From positions 1 through 54,094 of the forward strand of contig PNLP01000047.1 of assembly GCA_013823135.1 (NCBI GenBank): DNA of 54,094 nt, in the 5' to 3' direction. The stretch is from Planctomycetaceae bacterium (GTDB lineage: Bacteria; Planctomycetota; Planctomycetia; Gemmatales; Gemmataceae). Position 1 is the first letter of the stretch. Each line of letters opens with the position of its first letter. A program made the position numbers and the translations under genes. Below the pieces are notes generated by a model. The model was not told where the DNA came from and made no database searches. It saw nothing but the letters and a program-made list of their open reading frames with translations. Positions 8,177 through 16,207 of the stretch are shown here, piece by piece.

Positions 8177-8453
8177 ATGGGGACAGTAACGATGCAACGG
8201 CGAGGATTTCGCTTTTCGCGGCCACCGACTGGACGTGTGGGAAGCGTGGATCAACTGGGGCAAGCGGTTCACGCCAGACGACGATGAGGCTGCATTTTCG
8301 CTGGCCTTTGTCGTGCCGACGGTGTTCAATCTGGTCACGGCGGGCTGGGTTCACCCGCGACCCATTCGCGGGTGGCACTCGTCGAACCACCCAGCCCAGT
8401 CCCATCTGGTCAGCGTGTTCGACAACCCGCTTGACCGCGTCAGCCAACGATAA
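8177..8453 (+). pseudogene. Frameshifted small gene
   Basis: The ribosome site and first codons (GATCGGAG, then GCGATGGGGACAGTAACGATG) match the start of the gene at 3111 with scattered changes. After the second ATG (8192-8194) the frame from 8177 breaks up. The frame that continues from 8196 gives a convincing peptide, NGEDFAFRGHRLDVWEAW to the stop at 8453. Removing the single C at 8195 joins the two into one open frame of 91 residues whose start parallels MATATMND at 3111. So this is a paralogous small gene broken by one base, or a sequencing error. The minus-strand frame 8112-8477 overlapping it is taken as its shadow. Confidence 0.5.
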
Positions 8454-8802
8454 CCCCACGCTGTGCGAGTCGAGCATACAGCCCGATCACTTCTGGCTCA
8501 CTCAGGCACGTGACCAGCGTCGTCACGGCCGGCGGCTTCTTGCGGCGTGGCAACGGCGTGAACGGGTTGGCCAGCGTGGTGACGAATTCGCGATCCGACT
8601 TAAGGTTTTCCGCGCTCGGCGAGTCGCACTCAAGCAACTCAATTTCCAGCCCGACTACACGTGCAGCGGCGACAAACTGGAATCGGCGGTCGGCCTTCAA
8701 TACATGAAATTCGGTGACGGCTTCGGCTGGTGTGCGGAACTCGGCGACGAGTTTCCACGTGAATTGATCGGCATCATAGCCGGCGACTCGAAACGGTTTC
8801 AT
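8440..8802 (-). CDS. Small hypothetical protein
   Basis: A 120-residue soluble protein (MKPFRVAGYDADQFTWKLVAEF..., then VVGLEIELLECDSPSAENL, with a C-terminal TTLVTCLSEPEVIGLYARL helix pair). I do not recognise it. A weak AGGAC ribosome site lies about 9 bases upstream. It runs convergently into the frameshifted gene at 8177-8453 and overlaps its last bases. Nothing further can be said about function. Confidence 0.5.
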   Translation of the reverse strand: MKPFRVAGYDADQFTWKLVAEFRTPAEAVTEFHVLKADRRFQFVAAARVVGLEIELLECDSPSAENLKSDREFVTTLANPFTPLPRRKKPPAVTTLVTCLSEPEVIGLYARLAQRGVIVG

Positions 8803-8934
8803 GGTGCTGTCCTGCTGGGTTGTGTGGCTGTGTGTCGGCGTTGTAATTTTACGGATTTACCTGTGTGCAGTAAAGCCCGCAGAAACGACGTAAACACTTT
8901 ATAGTAAACTGGTTGCATCGTTACATAAACCACT

Positions 8935-9066
8935 TTAGCCCGTGCAATTTGCGCGTGACGTGTTTGTCTGGCGAGCCAGCGAACGCAACGCGGCCAGCAC
9001 TTCACCCCGTCGCTCCGGGTGGGTCTCAAGGTAGTCGCCGACTGGGCGGCTGTCGGAGTTGGACAA
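8935..9066 (-). CDS. Possible short peptide or gene remnant
   Basis: A TTG-initiated frame of 43 residues with a natural-looking sequence (SRPVGDYLETHPERRGEVLAALRSL). No clear ribosome site is seen, and the frame also extends upstream through a hairpin. It may be the tail of a deleted gene. It lies in the 8803-9157 stretch, where the only other visible item is the hairpin at 9076-9105. Confidence 0.22.
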   Translation of the reverse strand: MSNSDSRPVGDYLETHPERRGEVLAALRSLARQTNTSRANCTG

Positions 9067-9075
9067 TCGAAATGG

Positions 9076-9105
9076 ACACGCCCCGAAATTCCGGGGCGTG
9101 TTTTC
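9076..9105 (+). terminator. Terminator-like hairpin
   Basis: ACACGCCCCG (9076-9085) pairs perfectly with CGGGGCGTGT (9092-9101) around a 6-base loop, followed by TTTTCC. The structure is strong and has a short T run on the plus strand. The nearest upstream plus-strand gene is the broken one at 8177-8453, so what it terminates is unclear. Confidence 0.45.
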
Positions 9106-9157
9106 CTTCGTGGTTCGCATACTGCGCCATCTGACGGAAGCGAGTACACTCATTGCC

Positions 9158-9490
9158 ATGATTGCCTTCGCCCTACTCATGCTCCCGACCCCGTTGAACC
9201 TCGACACGCTCTCACTGGAGCGTGCGACGCTCAATCACGGCAAGTTCGTCGTGGCGTCCTTGATGGCCGCAAAACCTGTGTACACGCTGCGAGGGTTCAC
9301 GATGGTTGGGGTTGCCGACCACGACGAATTCATCGAACGCGGTGCCGTGCTGAAGGGTGACAGGCTCGCGATTGAGCAGGGGAAACGAATCATAGTCGTC
9401 GGCACGCTGCGAGTCATTCGTCACAGGGCTTGCGTTGTCGAAGGCGTTGCCGTGCCAGAGTGGTATGAAATTCGGGTGGCAGAGCAGTGA
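9158..9490 (+). CDS. Small exported protein with OB-like beta domain
   Basis: A 110-residue protein with a short hydrophobic N-terminus (MIAFALLMLPTPL) that could be a signal peptide. It is followed by a beta-rich domain: KFVVASLMAAKPVYTL, VGVADHDEFIERGAVLKG, KRIIVVGTLRVIRH and AVPEWYEIRV. I recall similar small proteins from Gemmata-type genomes, often in many copies, but no function. The ATG at 9158 is chosen because it opens directly with the signal-like stretch; the longer frame from 9059 would run through the hairpin at 9076-9105. Confidence 0.62.
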   Translation: MIAFALLMLPTPLNLDTLSLERATLNHGKFVVASLMAAKPVYTLRGFTMVGVADHDEFIERGAVLKGDRLAIEQGKRIIVVGTLRVIRHRACVVEGVAVPEWYEIRVAEQ

Positions 9491-9810
9491 GTCGTCGCAC
9501 CAACCAAGCTCACGATTCGCCACACAGGCGGCAAGCGTGCCGGTTGTGAGTGTCCGATGCGGATGAGCAAATCGAGTCACTTTGACCTTTGAGCCTACCA
9601 CCGCACTCTCAGTAGCAGGCCCGGACCTCATGACGAAGTCGATCCAGTTGCTCGACTTTAATCGCCAATTTTACGCTTCCAACAAATACGGGATGGCTGA
9701 CATTCCGGCTTTGCGACTGCCTTTTGAGGTTGCTGATGGCGTCCGTTTTCGTAATATACCGGCTTGATCTGAACCGACCTCCGGTTCCCATTGTCCTCTC
9801 AAAACGAAAC

Positions 9811-9824
9811 TTCCCTCTAGGGAA
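9811..9824. promoter_or_regulatory. Small inverted repeat upstream of the toxin-antitoxin pair
   Basis: TTCCC-TCTA-GGGAA lies 110 bases before the chosen antitoxin start. Toxin-antitoxin operons are usually autoregulated through such palindromes, but this one is short and somewhat distant. The rest of the 9491-9933 gap shows only weak short frames and no recognisable gene. Confidence 0.28.
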
Positions 9825-9933
9825 ATTTGAATGATCTCGACGCATCACCCAGTCGATGACATACAATTACAGTGGTGAGAAAACGGTTCCGGGCGTTTGT
9901 CCCGCCCACTGGAATACCGAAGCGAAGACTGCC

Positions 9934-10509
9934 ATGCTGACTTACAAATTCAATTTTCTGAAGACGTTTCAAGCGGCTGCGGTCGTTCTGCGGGACCATG
10001 ACTCACGGATGGACTGCGTCCGCCTGCTCAAGCTCCTCTACCTCGCTGATCGGGAGTTGCTCGCCGAGACTGGGCGCACACTGACCGGCGACAAGGCCGT
10101 CGCTCTGCCGCGCGGGCCGGTTCTGCTCACCGTCTACGACCTCATTAAAGAGAGGGGGCCGGATGACGAGCAACTCAAATGGAATGCGGCGATCCAGCGA
10201 GTGAAGCACGAGGACAAGAACAAGGATGACGACGTTATTTTGACGGCACTTGTCCCGATTGGTCGTCTGACGAAGGCCGAAGAAAGCAAACTCCACGAGG
10301 TCTGTGGCCGCTACAAGGACACTGCCACACCGGAGCTTTGTCACTTGACCCACGACTTTAAGGAGTGGGCCGAAGCCTTCGAGAAGGACGAGGCAAGCAC
10401 GATCAACTGGGAGATCGCTCTCGAAGCGATGGGCCTGGGCGATGCAATCAAGGAAGTCCACCTCGTCCGCAAGGAGCATGATTTGGTTGAGGGTGCGTTC
10501 AGGGAGTGA
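9934..10509 (+). CDS. Panacea-domain (SocA-like) antitoxin
   Basis: The 191-residue product has the Panacea/SocA-like core: RMDCVRLLKLLYLADRELLAETG (about residues 25-47), LPRGPVLLTVYDLIK (about 59-73), and further on GRYKDTATPELCHLTHDFKEW (about 126-146). Panacea is an antitoxin domain that pairs with many unrelated toxins and neutralises them by direct contact. The next gene starts at 10506 and overlaps this stop by four bases (GTGA), the tight coupling expected of such a pair. A longer start at 9856 is possible; the internal ATG is preferred because similarity begins there. Confidence 0.75.
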   Translation: MLTYKFNFLKTFQAAAVVLRDHDSRMDCVRLLKLLYLADRELLAETGRTLTGDKAVALPRGPVLLTVYDLIKERGPDDEQLKWNAAIQRVKHEDKNKDDDVILTALVPIGRLTKAEESKLHEVCGRYKDTATPELCHLTHDFKEWAEAFEKDEASTINWEIALEAMGLGDAIKEVHLVRKEHDLVEGAFRE

Positions 10510-10925
10510 AGGTGTACGCCGGGGATTCCTTTGTCGCCGATTTTGGGACTGATGGCTTCCACCTTTGGGTGGTTGTCTCAGACCCATTTAAGAACGACAA
10601 GGAAGTCCTCATCGTCAACCTGACTTCAGTGAAGGGCCGGTACACCGACCCGGCCTGCCTCGTGGCAGTGGGCGATCACCCCTGGGTCAATAAACCGTCT
10701 TACGTCGAGTATTACGAAGCTCAAATCCACACGGACGCATACCTTGACCGACGTCACAGTGCACGCTCAGTCACGCCTTGGCAGCCGGTCTCCGACTCGC
10801 TTCTCGAACGCATCCGGCTCGGAGCCACCAGCACACAAAATTTGCATGGGGATCATCTCCAATTGCTTCAAGATCAAGGGTTGATCCCACCTCCACCTCC
10901 ACCTCCACCAGTACCAAATCCATAA
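10506..10925 (+). CDS. Putative toxin partner of the Panacea antitoxin
   Basis: A 139-residue protein beginning VKVYAGDSFVADFG, with GFHLWVVVSDP, VLIVNLTSVKG, CLVAVGDHPWV and SYVEYYEAQI. It ends in a run of eight prolines. The beta-strand pattern is reminiscent of small PemK/MazF-type barrels and I recall the family beside Panacea genes, but no catalytic residues can be assigned confidently. The GTG start overlaps the antitoxin stop, so translation is coupled. If it is PemK-like it would cleave RNA; that is inference. Confidence 0.6.
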   Translation: MKVYAGDSFVADFGTDGFHLWVVVSDPFKNDKEVLIVNLTSVKGRYTDPACLVAVGDHPWVNKPSYVEYYEAQIHTDAYLDRRHSARSVTPWQPVSDSLLERIRLGATSTQNLHGDHLQLLQDQGLIPPPPPPPPVPNP

Positions 10926-10940
10926 CGAACCTCTCACCTC

Positions 10941-11102
10941 TCAGTGGAGAACCTGCGGTCGTTCAGGCAGAGACGCGGCTGGCAATCTCCCCCCCCGGAA
11001 TATTGCACACTCCTCGGTCTGGCACGCGTAGGCCACTTCCTTCTCAATCCTGTCCCCACAATCCTCCGACGTCATTGGGCAAAACTGGCACTCGCCGTAA
11101 AT
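10941..11102 (-). CDS. Cys-rich open frame, probable zinc-binding remnant
   Basis: In the 10926-11286 stretch without a firm gene, the minus strand holds a frame reading YGECQFCPMTSEDCG followed by AYACQTEECAIFRGG: five cysteines spaced like a zinc knuckle. It has no good start; the only ATG is at 11075 without a ribosome site, and TAA TAG block it upstream. It may be a decayed or truncated gene. A hairpin GAGCAGG-N5-CCTGCTC (11258-11276) lies just after the stop of the next minus-strand gene and may end its transcript. Nothing else is seen in this stretch. Confidence 0.25.
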   Translation of the reverse strand: MYGECQFCPMTSEDCGDRIEKEVAYACQTEECAIFRGGRLPAASLPERPQVLH

Positions 11103-11286
11103 AGCGGGAGACGGAGACGGCTATTACGGCGAAGAGAATTCGGTTGTTTGGGGCAGGGCGAAACCGCCTTCAACGGCTTGCCATCCGCATCGGAAAAACA
11201 TCTGCAAGCGGAGCAACACCAGGATGTCCGGCTGCGTGAATCGCAGTTTGCGTGAATGAGCAGGGGATTCCTGCTCGACGGCAGAA

Positions 11287-11691
11287 TCAGCCCAATTCGT
11301 TGACGATGCGCCTCACATCATCGCTCATTGTGTACTTTTTGTCAGCCGTGCGTTCAATCACCGAGATGTTCAATCGTCTCGGATGGCAACACCGCCCCAG
11401 GATGCGTCGCCACGATAGTATGCTCTCTGTGGACGCGGCGAGGTCTGTTTCTAGTTCGCGTCGCGTGGAAGGCTGGGGGCGCGCCGCAACCGCCTTAACC
11501 AAGTCCCACACTTTGCCAGTCGTGCGAGTACAGCGGACTTTCAGGGCCACGATTTTCGGACGGAGCGGATCGGCAGCCCCTGGCGTGGCTGGAACCGCAG
11601 TTGGTGCAGGCGTAGCTGGTGGCGTGGCATGTGGTAAATGTGGCACGACTTGCAGCACATGGTTGCAGACAGGACAGGCGAAAACGGGCAT
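11287..11691 (-). CDS. Small protein with N-terminal Cys pair and winged-helix-like C-terminus
   Basis: The 134-residue protein starts MPVFACPVCNHVLQV, with a CxxC pair that may bind zinc. A Pro/Ala/Thr-rich linker (about 20-42) leads to a basic region: KVWDLVKAVAARPQPSTRRELETDLAAS, SILSWRRILGRC, NISVIERTADKKYTMSDDVR. The last part resembles a DNA-binding winged helix. GGAG lies 8 bases before the ATG at 11691, which is preferred to an upstream ATG. A role as a small DNA-binding protein is likely but unproven. Confidence 0.5.
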   Translation of the reverse strand: MPVFACPVCNHVLQVVPHLPHATPPATPAPTAVPATPGAADPLRPKIVALKVRCTRTTGKVWDLVKAVAARPQPSTRRELETDLAASTESILSWRRILGRCCHPRRLNISVIERTADKKYTMSDDVRRIVNELG

Positions 11692-11971
11692 GGTAGGTCT
11701 CCAATAAAGCGAATTGCACACAGATTGCCACGATGTGGCACATCAAATCGGTGTGGAAATAACAGGCTATACCACATATCACGCGCGTGCAACCGCAATT
11801 TTTTGGTTTTTGGAGGAGTAGCCTCACTACCCCAAGGGGTCGCTGGTGAACACCTGTGGCCGCTGGCGTTTCCCGCGAAGTCATGGATTGCCACAGAGTG
11901 CAGTCCGTTGCTTGGCGGGTCTGACGATGACGAAGGCGGAGCAAAATCATGCTTGGCGAGACCAAAAAATC

Positions 11972-12181
11972 CTAAGCGTGCGAACGTGCGGCACGAAGCA
12001 GCCAATTGCCAATCATCACGATTGCGACTGTGCACAGCATCAGAGGAATAGAGATGAACGGGATCGTGATCGCCAACCAGCCGCCGAATGTGGAGACGCC
12101 AGAAAAGTTATATGCAATACCTGCTACGATCCCGCTGGAAGTAGGTTTGGATCGGTTGAAGCCACGGAGAAGGCCGTTCCT
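11972..12181 (-). CDS. Remnant of a small membrane protein
   Basis: Within the 11692-12219 stretch the minus strand reads a 69-residue frame with a convincing hydrophobic segment (TFGGWLAITIPFISIPLML, then TVAIVMIGNWLL) and a short basic tail before the TAG. There is no start codon near the upstream TAA (12182-12184), and a Gly-rich peptide in another frame precedes it, so a frameshift or truncation is likely. The opposite strand has a frame (11927-12223) that overlaps the next gene by ATGA, but its sequence is a run of D, R, H, Q and C, as expected from an antisense of membrane codons. Confidence 0.3.
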   Translation of the reverse strand, partial: RNGLLRGFNRSKPTSSGIVAGIAYNFSGVSTFGGWLAITIPFISIPLMLCTVAIVMIGNWLLRAARSHA

Positions 12182-12219
12182 TTACCAAGACCTCCCGTTA
12201 TCCCTGCAAATCCTTTTCA

Positions 12220-12495
12220 ATGATGGCATGGTCGGCGGCGGTCGCGACGACGCGGAACCGTGCGGCCCGCGTGGCCAGTCTCTGCGCGCGAACCACCGCC
12301 GACGCGGCGACCATCCAGGCACACCTCGCCGCCCATGACGCGACCGTCGCGGTCACGCAAACGGCGTGGCCTGGGGCCGTGGTGAGCGTGGACCTGGACG
12401 CCGTGCGTGCGAACCCCGCGATCATTCGCGACGTGGCAACGGCGTGTGGGTTGGAGTGTAACGCGACGACCGACGCGAAATACGACGCCACGTAG
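12220..12495 (+). CDS. Small alanine-rich hypothetical protein
   Basis: A 91-residue frame (MMAWSAAVATTRNRAARVASLC..., IQAHLAAHDATVAV, VSVDLDAVRANPAIIRDVA). It is mainly helical, with no signal or membrane segment, and I do not recognise it. Support comes from a strong terminator 42 bases after its stop (12537-12578). Two long minus-strand frames cover the same bases, but their Arg/Ala-rich composition suggests they are shadows. Confidence 0.42.
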   Translation: MMAWSAAVATTRNRAARVASLCARTTADAATIQAHLAAHDATVAVTQTAWPGAVVSVDLDAVRANPAIIRDVATACGLECNATTDAKYDAT

Positions 12496-12536
12496 TGGCG
12501 GTTCTGAGTTACCCGGAACTGGGGTATTCCAAAAAT

Positions 12537-12578
12537 CGCCCCAGGTTGCCGCAATGCAACCGGGGGCGTTGTGTTTTT
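12537..12578. terminator. Bidirectional intrinsic terminator
   Basis: CGCCCCAGGTTGC (12537-12549) pairs with GCAACCGGGGGCG (12556-12568), with one mismatch and a 6-base loop. On the plus strand TTGTGTTTTT follows; on the minus strand the hairpin is followed by ATTTTTGG. It sits between the convergent gene at 12220-12495 and the recombinase and can serve both. Confidence 0.75.
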
Positions 12579-12604
12579 GGTGGTCACTCACATGCCATAC
12601 AGAA

Positions 12605-14227
12605 CTAACCTTTTTCCATCAATCGTTCAAAGTCCTCCATCGAACATCCTCCGCCGTTCGCGGCTTGCCAAAGCCCCTGCTCCTGATTGTCGTGCGACAT
12701 CGCGAACCACACCCTTCGAACACATCCGGAAATTAATCGAATAGTGAGGTACGCCCGCTTCTCGTTAATCTCAACATCAATCCGCTCGATGAGCAGCCGG
12801 AGTCGTTGCCGAACAAGCTCCCGTAAGTCTCGCAGATCGTCCCCTGTTTTTGCTTTCAAGAGTTCGATGAGCGGCTGAGTGTCTTCCAGGTGCGGCCGTG
12901 TTTGCCGTCGCGCTTTTTCCTCGATCTGAGTTGCGAGTTCCGTTTTGCGGGCTTCCATTTCGGCGAGTTTCTGCATTACGGCAGGCACGGGGATGTCAAA
13001 CTGTTTAAGCTCATCGGCGACGCTCGTGATCCGATCTTCTAAGAGCTTCCGTTGTGCCTTGAGTGATTCGATACCCTCAGTTTCGTTACCCGAATCCACA
13101 ACGTCGGCGGCTGTTAATTCATAAAGCCAACGTAATACCACGTTTTCAAATCGCTCGTACCGGATGTTCGCGCTTGGGAATTGCCCTTTCCATCCGAGGT
13201 AGCTTCCGAGGTATCGGTACAAGAATTTTTTCTTGTTACGCGAGCATGGTTTTGTGAAAAGCACCATGCTACATTTGTGGGCCGGGTAATGCACGAGACC
13301 CGTGAACAAGTTGACGAATGATCCGCGTCGGCCGGATTTGGTTTTGCGGCTTTGCATCGCGTCTTGAGCCTTATTAAACGTGTCCTGGTCGATGATGGGG
13401 GGGTAATACCCGATGATGGTTTCCCCCTGCTTCAGCTTTTCACCACCGTAGATTGTGGTGGGCAGTCCGCCCAACACTTGCGGGTTTTTGAGAATTTCCC
13501 AGATGCTTTTCTGGTTCCAGCTTTTGCGGAGCGGGGGCACCTTTTGCTCCTGAAGTCGCCGCATCATCTGCTGAATACCGACGCCCTCGATACACCACCG
13601 GAAAATCCGCTTCACGAGTTCCACACGCTCCGGAACAAGCTCGAATTTTCCACCCTCCCACCTCCCGTCCACTTTTTTGCGGCCTACGATCTTCAGCCAC
13701 GTCGGGCACAGCGTGGTGAAGATGACTCCGTGTTCCTTCGCTTGTCTGTGCTTCTCTTTCCAGTTTTCGCGGGAGCGGTCAGCCTTCTTTTGCGACTCCT
13801 CGTGGGCGAGGTAGAACCGCCAGATTAGCCCCATCAGCCCCATCGGGTCGTTAAGGCACTCCTTCGTGTACAGCTTGCGTTCGATGACGCTGTAAATGTC
13901 GCAACCGGATTCGAGAACGGCGCGGGCGGTATCAACGCTGGGCATGATCTTCGCCCGACTCAAGCGGTCTAGGTCTTCCAAGATCAAGACCGGGTTTGGT
14001 TCAAGTTCCCCGGCCTTGAGAGCGGCAAGGAAGATACCCAAGTCCCCCCGCTTCAGGTTCTTCAGGTGACGCCCCGACACGCCGCAATCCCGGAACGTTC
14101 GCAACTGGAGAACCCACCCGAATTCCTGGCATACCCCTTCGGGCCGCTCGGATTGCCGGCGTGTGCTGTCCCCTTTTTTCTGCTCAAGGGTCGAGAACCG
14201 AAGGTATGAGTACGCTGGCCGTTTCAT
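12605..14227 (-). CDS. Large serine recombinase (integrase of the element)
   Basis: The 540-residue protein has the large serine recombinase layout. An N-terminal resolvase domain has the nucleophile S12 in YLRFSTLEQKKGDSTRRQ and the EDLDRLSR motif at about 84-91. A 'Recombinase' DNA-binding domain lies at about 165-290 (ELVKRIFRWCIEGVGIQQMMRRL). A zinc-ribbon-like region at about 310-350 keeps fewer Cys residues than usual (KCSMVLFTKPC). A long coiled coil at about 385-475 probably mediates synapsis. GGAG stands 9 bases before the ATG. Such enzymes integrate phages and integrative elements at attP/attB sites without homology and need a partner factor for excision. Its start lies about 75 bases from the comEC break, the usual place of attP beside the integrase gene. 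Confidence 0.92.
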   Translation of the reverse strand: MKRPAYSYLRFSTLEQKKGDSTRRQSERPEGVCQEFGWVLQLRTFRDCGVSGRHLKNLKRGDLGIFLAALKAGELEPNPVLILEDLDRLSRAKIMPSVDTARAVLESGCDIYSVIERKLYTKECLNDPMGLMGLIWRFYLAHEESQKKADRSRENWKEKHRQAKEHGVIFTTLCPTWLKIVGRKKVDGRWEGGKFELVPERVELVKRIFRWCIEGVGIQQMMRRLQEQKVPPLRKSWNQKSIWEILKNPQVLGGLPTTIYGGEKLKQGETIIGYYPPIIDQDTFNKAQDAMQSRKTKSGRRGSFVNLFTGLVHYPAHKCSMVLFTKPCSRNKKKFLYRYLGSYLGWKGQFPSANIRYERFENVVLRWLYELTAADVVDSGNETEGIESLKAQRKLLEDRITSVADELKQFDIPVPAVMQKLAEMEARKTELATQIEEKARRQTRPHLEDTQPLIELLKAKTGDDLRDLRELVRQRLRLLIERIDVEINEKRAYLTIRLISGCVRRVWFAMSHDNQEQGLWQAANGGGCSMEDFERLMEKG

Positions 14228-16055
14228 TGAAGCTGCTCCATTTCCAGCATTCTACGGAACTGGTGGTGTTTGACAAAACTGTTTCCTTTTGGACGCAGCA
14301 ACCGTGCCCGATGCTCAGGAACGTGAACCGGCACTCATCGCTTGTTCGCGGCTGACCCGAGATTGCGAGCCCGGCGAACACCCACACCGCAAGTGCCAGC
14401 AGGCAACGCCGCGACCACGGAGGCCCGAGTAGCACCGAACCTGCAACGATGAGGTAGAACCCGACGAGCCACCACATCGCGGGTGCGGGCGAGTAGATCC
14501 AACTGCCGGGAATCTGCTCCACAGCGTGAACCAGCAATTCGCACCCCGCGAGGCTCCCTTCCGTGAGCTTGGCGAAGGGCCACCCGAGCCAGCCGGTGAG
14601 TGGCGACACCAGTAACAGTAAGAACCCCGCGACGAGAGCGATTGACGTGAGCAGCACGAGTGGCGGGCCGAGCAGGATGCCGACCGGCGAAACTAGGTTC
14701 TGCCACGCGAGGATCAGCGGAGCGTTCGCGCTGCCGAGGATCGCACTGATGGCGAACGCGACCCACACGATTCGCCACAGTCCGCGAAGCAACTTCACAG
14801 TTGTGGTGCGGCTCTCTTCGATCAACTGTTCCACGGGCGTGAGCGGTCGCGGTGCCAGCCAGCGACCCGCACCCCAAACAAGAAAGAACACCGAGAGGAA
14901 CGAAAGCTGGCAGCCGGCCGTGAACGGATCGCTCGGGTTCAGGATCAGCACCACGAGCCACGACAGTGCGAAGATGTTCGCGGCCATCACGGGGCGTCGC
15001 AGCACGATGGCCAGGCACACGCAGCAGACCATGACCGTCGCACGCACGGCCGAGGGGCGTGCCCCCGTGAGCAGCGTGTAGCCAATCATCACGGCGATGA
15101 CGAGCCACGCGCCGTGTCGCCGGCGCACGTCGAAGATCAAGAGAATGAGCCACACGAACGCGGCAAGCACAACAAGGTGTTGCCCCGAGATGGCCAGCAC
15201 ATGCACCACGCCGGTTCGGACGTAAGCATCCCAGCCGTCGCGATCGAGGGCGGCAGTGTCGCCCAGGAGCAGTGCCGCCGCGAGCCCCGATTCATCGGGT
15301 GGCAGCGATTCCTGCAACGACCGCGTTCCCCAGCCGCGAACTACGCCGAGCCAGCCGAACAGCGTGCCGCGCCAGCCTTCCTCCAGTCGCGTCACGCCCG
15401 CCGACATCTCCACGCGAACTGTTGCCGTGATCCGCTGATCGAGCAAGTGTGCCCGAAAGTCGCGCTCGCCGGGATTCGCCGCAGACGATGGCTTGGACAA
15501 TCGCCCGCTCACTTCCAGCACATCGCCGTGGTGTAAGCCGTCAAGCTGCCCTTCCACCGTGAGCCGCGCGCGACCAGACACAGGTGCCCAGCCGTCGCGG
15601 GTCTCGACCGCACTGACGGCAAGCACTGTCGCGGTTGTCTCACCCTTGGGTTCCGTCACGAGCGGATTGGGTTTCGGTGGCCGATACCGCATCGGTTCTT
15701 CGTCCAGCGTGCCACGAATCCGCACGAGCGTCGGCACATCGGGGGCCATGTAGCCGATGTCGTTTGGTTCGAACGAGTGCAGGTGGTTGTGGTGGTGCGC
15801 TGCAGCGAGCCCCGCCGCCGCGATGGCGAGCCACATCGGTGCCGACGGCCGGGATCGCCCGACCAGCCATGCGACCAGTGCGGCGAACCCGACCGACAGC
15901 GCCGCGAACGACGAGGCACCCGCATAACGATCGACGATCAACCCGAGCGTTGCGGCGAGCGCGACCGGCACCAGCGGCGCACGGGCGAACTCGCGCCACG
16001 GCGGTTCGGGTGGCCGGTATCGCGGATCATCCGGTGGCGGCAGGGACGATGACAT
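14184..16055 (-). pseudogene. comEC: ComEC/Rec2 DNA-uptake channel, truncated by element insertion
   Basis: ComEC forms the inner-membrane channel that takes up single-stranded DNA in natural transformation. The frame starts MSSSLPPPDDPRYRPPEPPW and has early membrane helices, the OB-like domain around LTVEGQLDGLHHGDVLEVSGRL, and the competence core with HVLAISGQHLVVLAAFVWL and GARPSAVRATVMV. A multi-helix stretch runs to about residue 570. It ends just after FTFLSIGHG, where the metallo-beta-lactamase domain (usually more than 200 residues) should begin; the last 34 residues are foreign and end inside the recombinase gene. So the nuclease-like domain is cut off. The ATG at 16055 is chosen over an earlier frame start because the extension is Arg-rich and overlaps the aroB start. 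Confidence 0.85.
14228..14303. other. Right attachment-site junction inside comEC
   Basis: Reading leftward, comEC is normal through the codons for TFLSIGHG (G at 14301-14303) and then continues into sequence with no ComEC likeness. The recombinase ATG is at 14227. The crossover must therefore lie within or very near this segment, which is visibly more AT-rich toward 14240-14290. The exact dinucleotide core cannot be fixed without the other end of the element or an empty site. Confidence 0.5.
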
Positions 16056-16207
16056 GTGCGAGTCCAGACAAGCGGCGATTGGCGAGCCGTGCCGGTCACG
16101 GCACGGGTGACTCACAAGAACCCGCGTCATAACTGACGCGGCTCGCCGATCACCGTTCGCCAGGATAGACCCAAGCCGCACGCCTCGCCACGGAATAGAT
16201 TGCCTGT

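Larger units (their letters stand above)
1..14300. mobile_element. Integrated element with defence-type cargo, right end only
   Basis: The stretch from the left window edge to about 14300 behaves as one integrated element. Its right boundary is set by a large serine recombinase (12605-14227) abutting a comEC gene that loses similarity to its family within about 80 bases of the recombinase start. Cargo is a DUF932 protein, an Xre regulator, a HEPN/AbiU2-like protein, a P-loop ATPase, a PLD nuclease, a kinase-EVE fusion, a DUF4145 protein and a toxin-antitoxin pair. By eye it is less GC-rich than the sequence right of 14340 and holds more decayed small genes. The left end lies outside the window, so total size and the other attachment half are unknown. 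It could also be two elements side by side; only the region next to the recombinase is firmly tied to the junction. Confidence 0.65.

Noticed and set aside
8112..8477. A 121-codon minus-strand frame
   Set aside because: Covers the frameshifted plus-strand gene, which has a matching leader elsewhere; the minus frame has no ribosome site or natural composition.
9582..9767. A short plus-strand frame with a TTG start
   Set aside because: No ribosome site, no recognisable family and no support from context.
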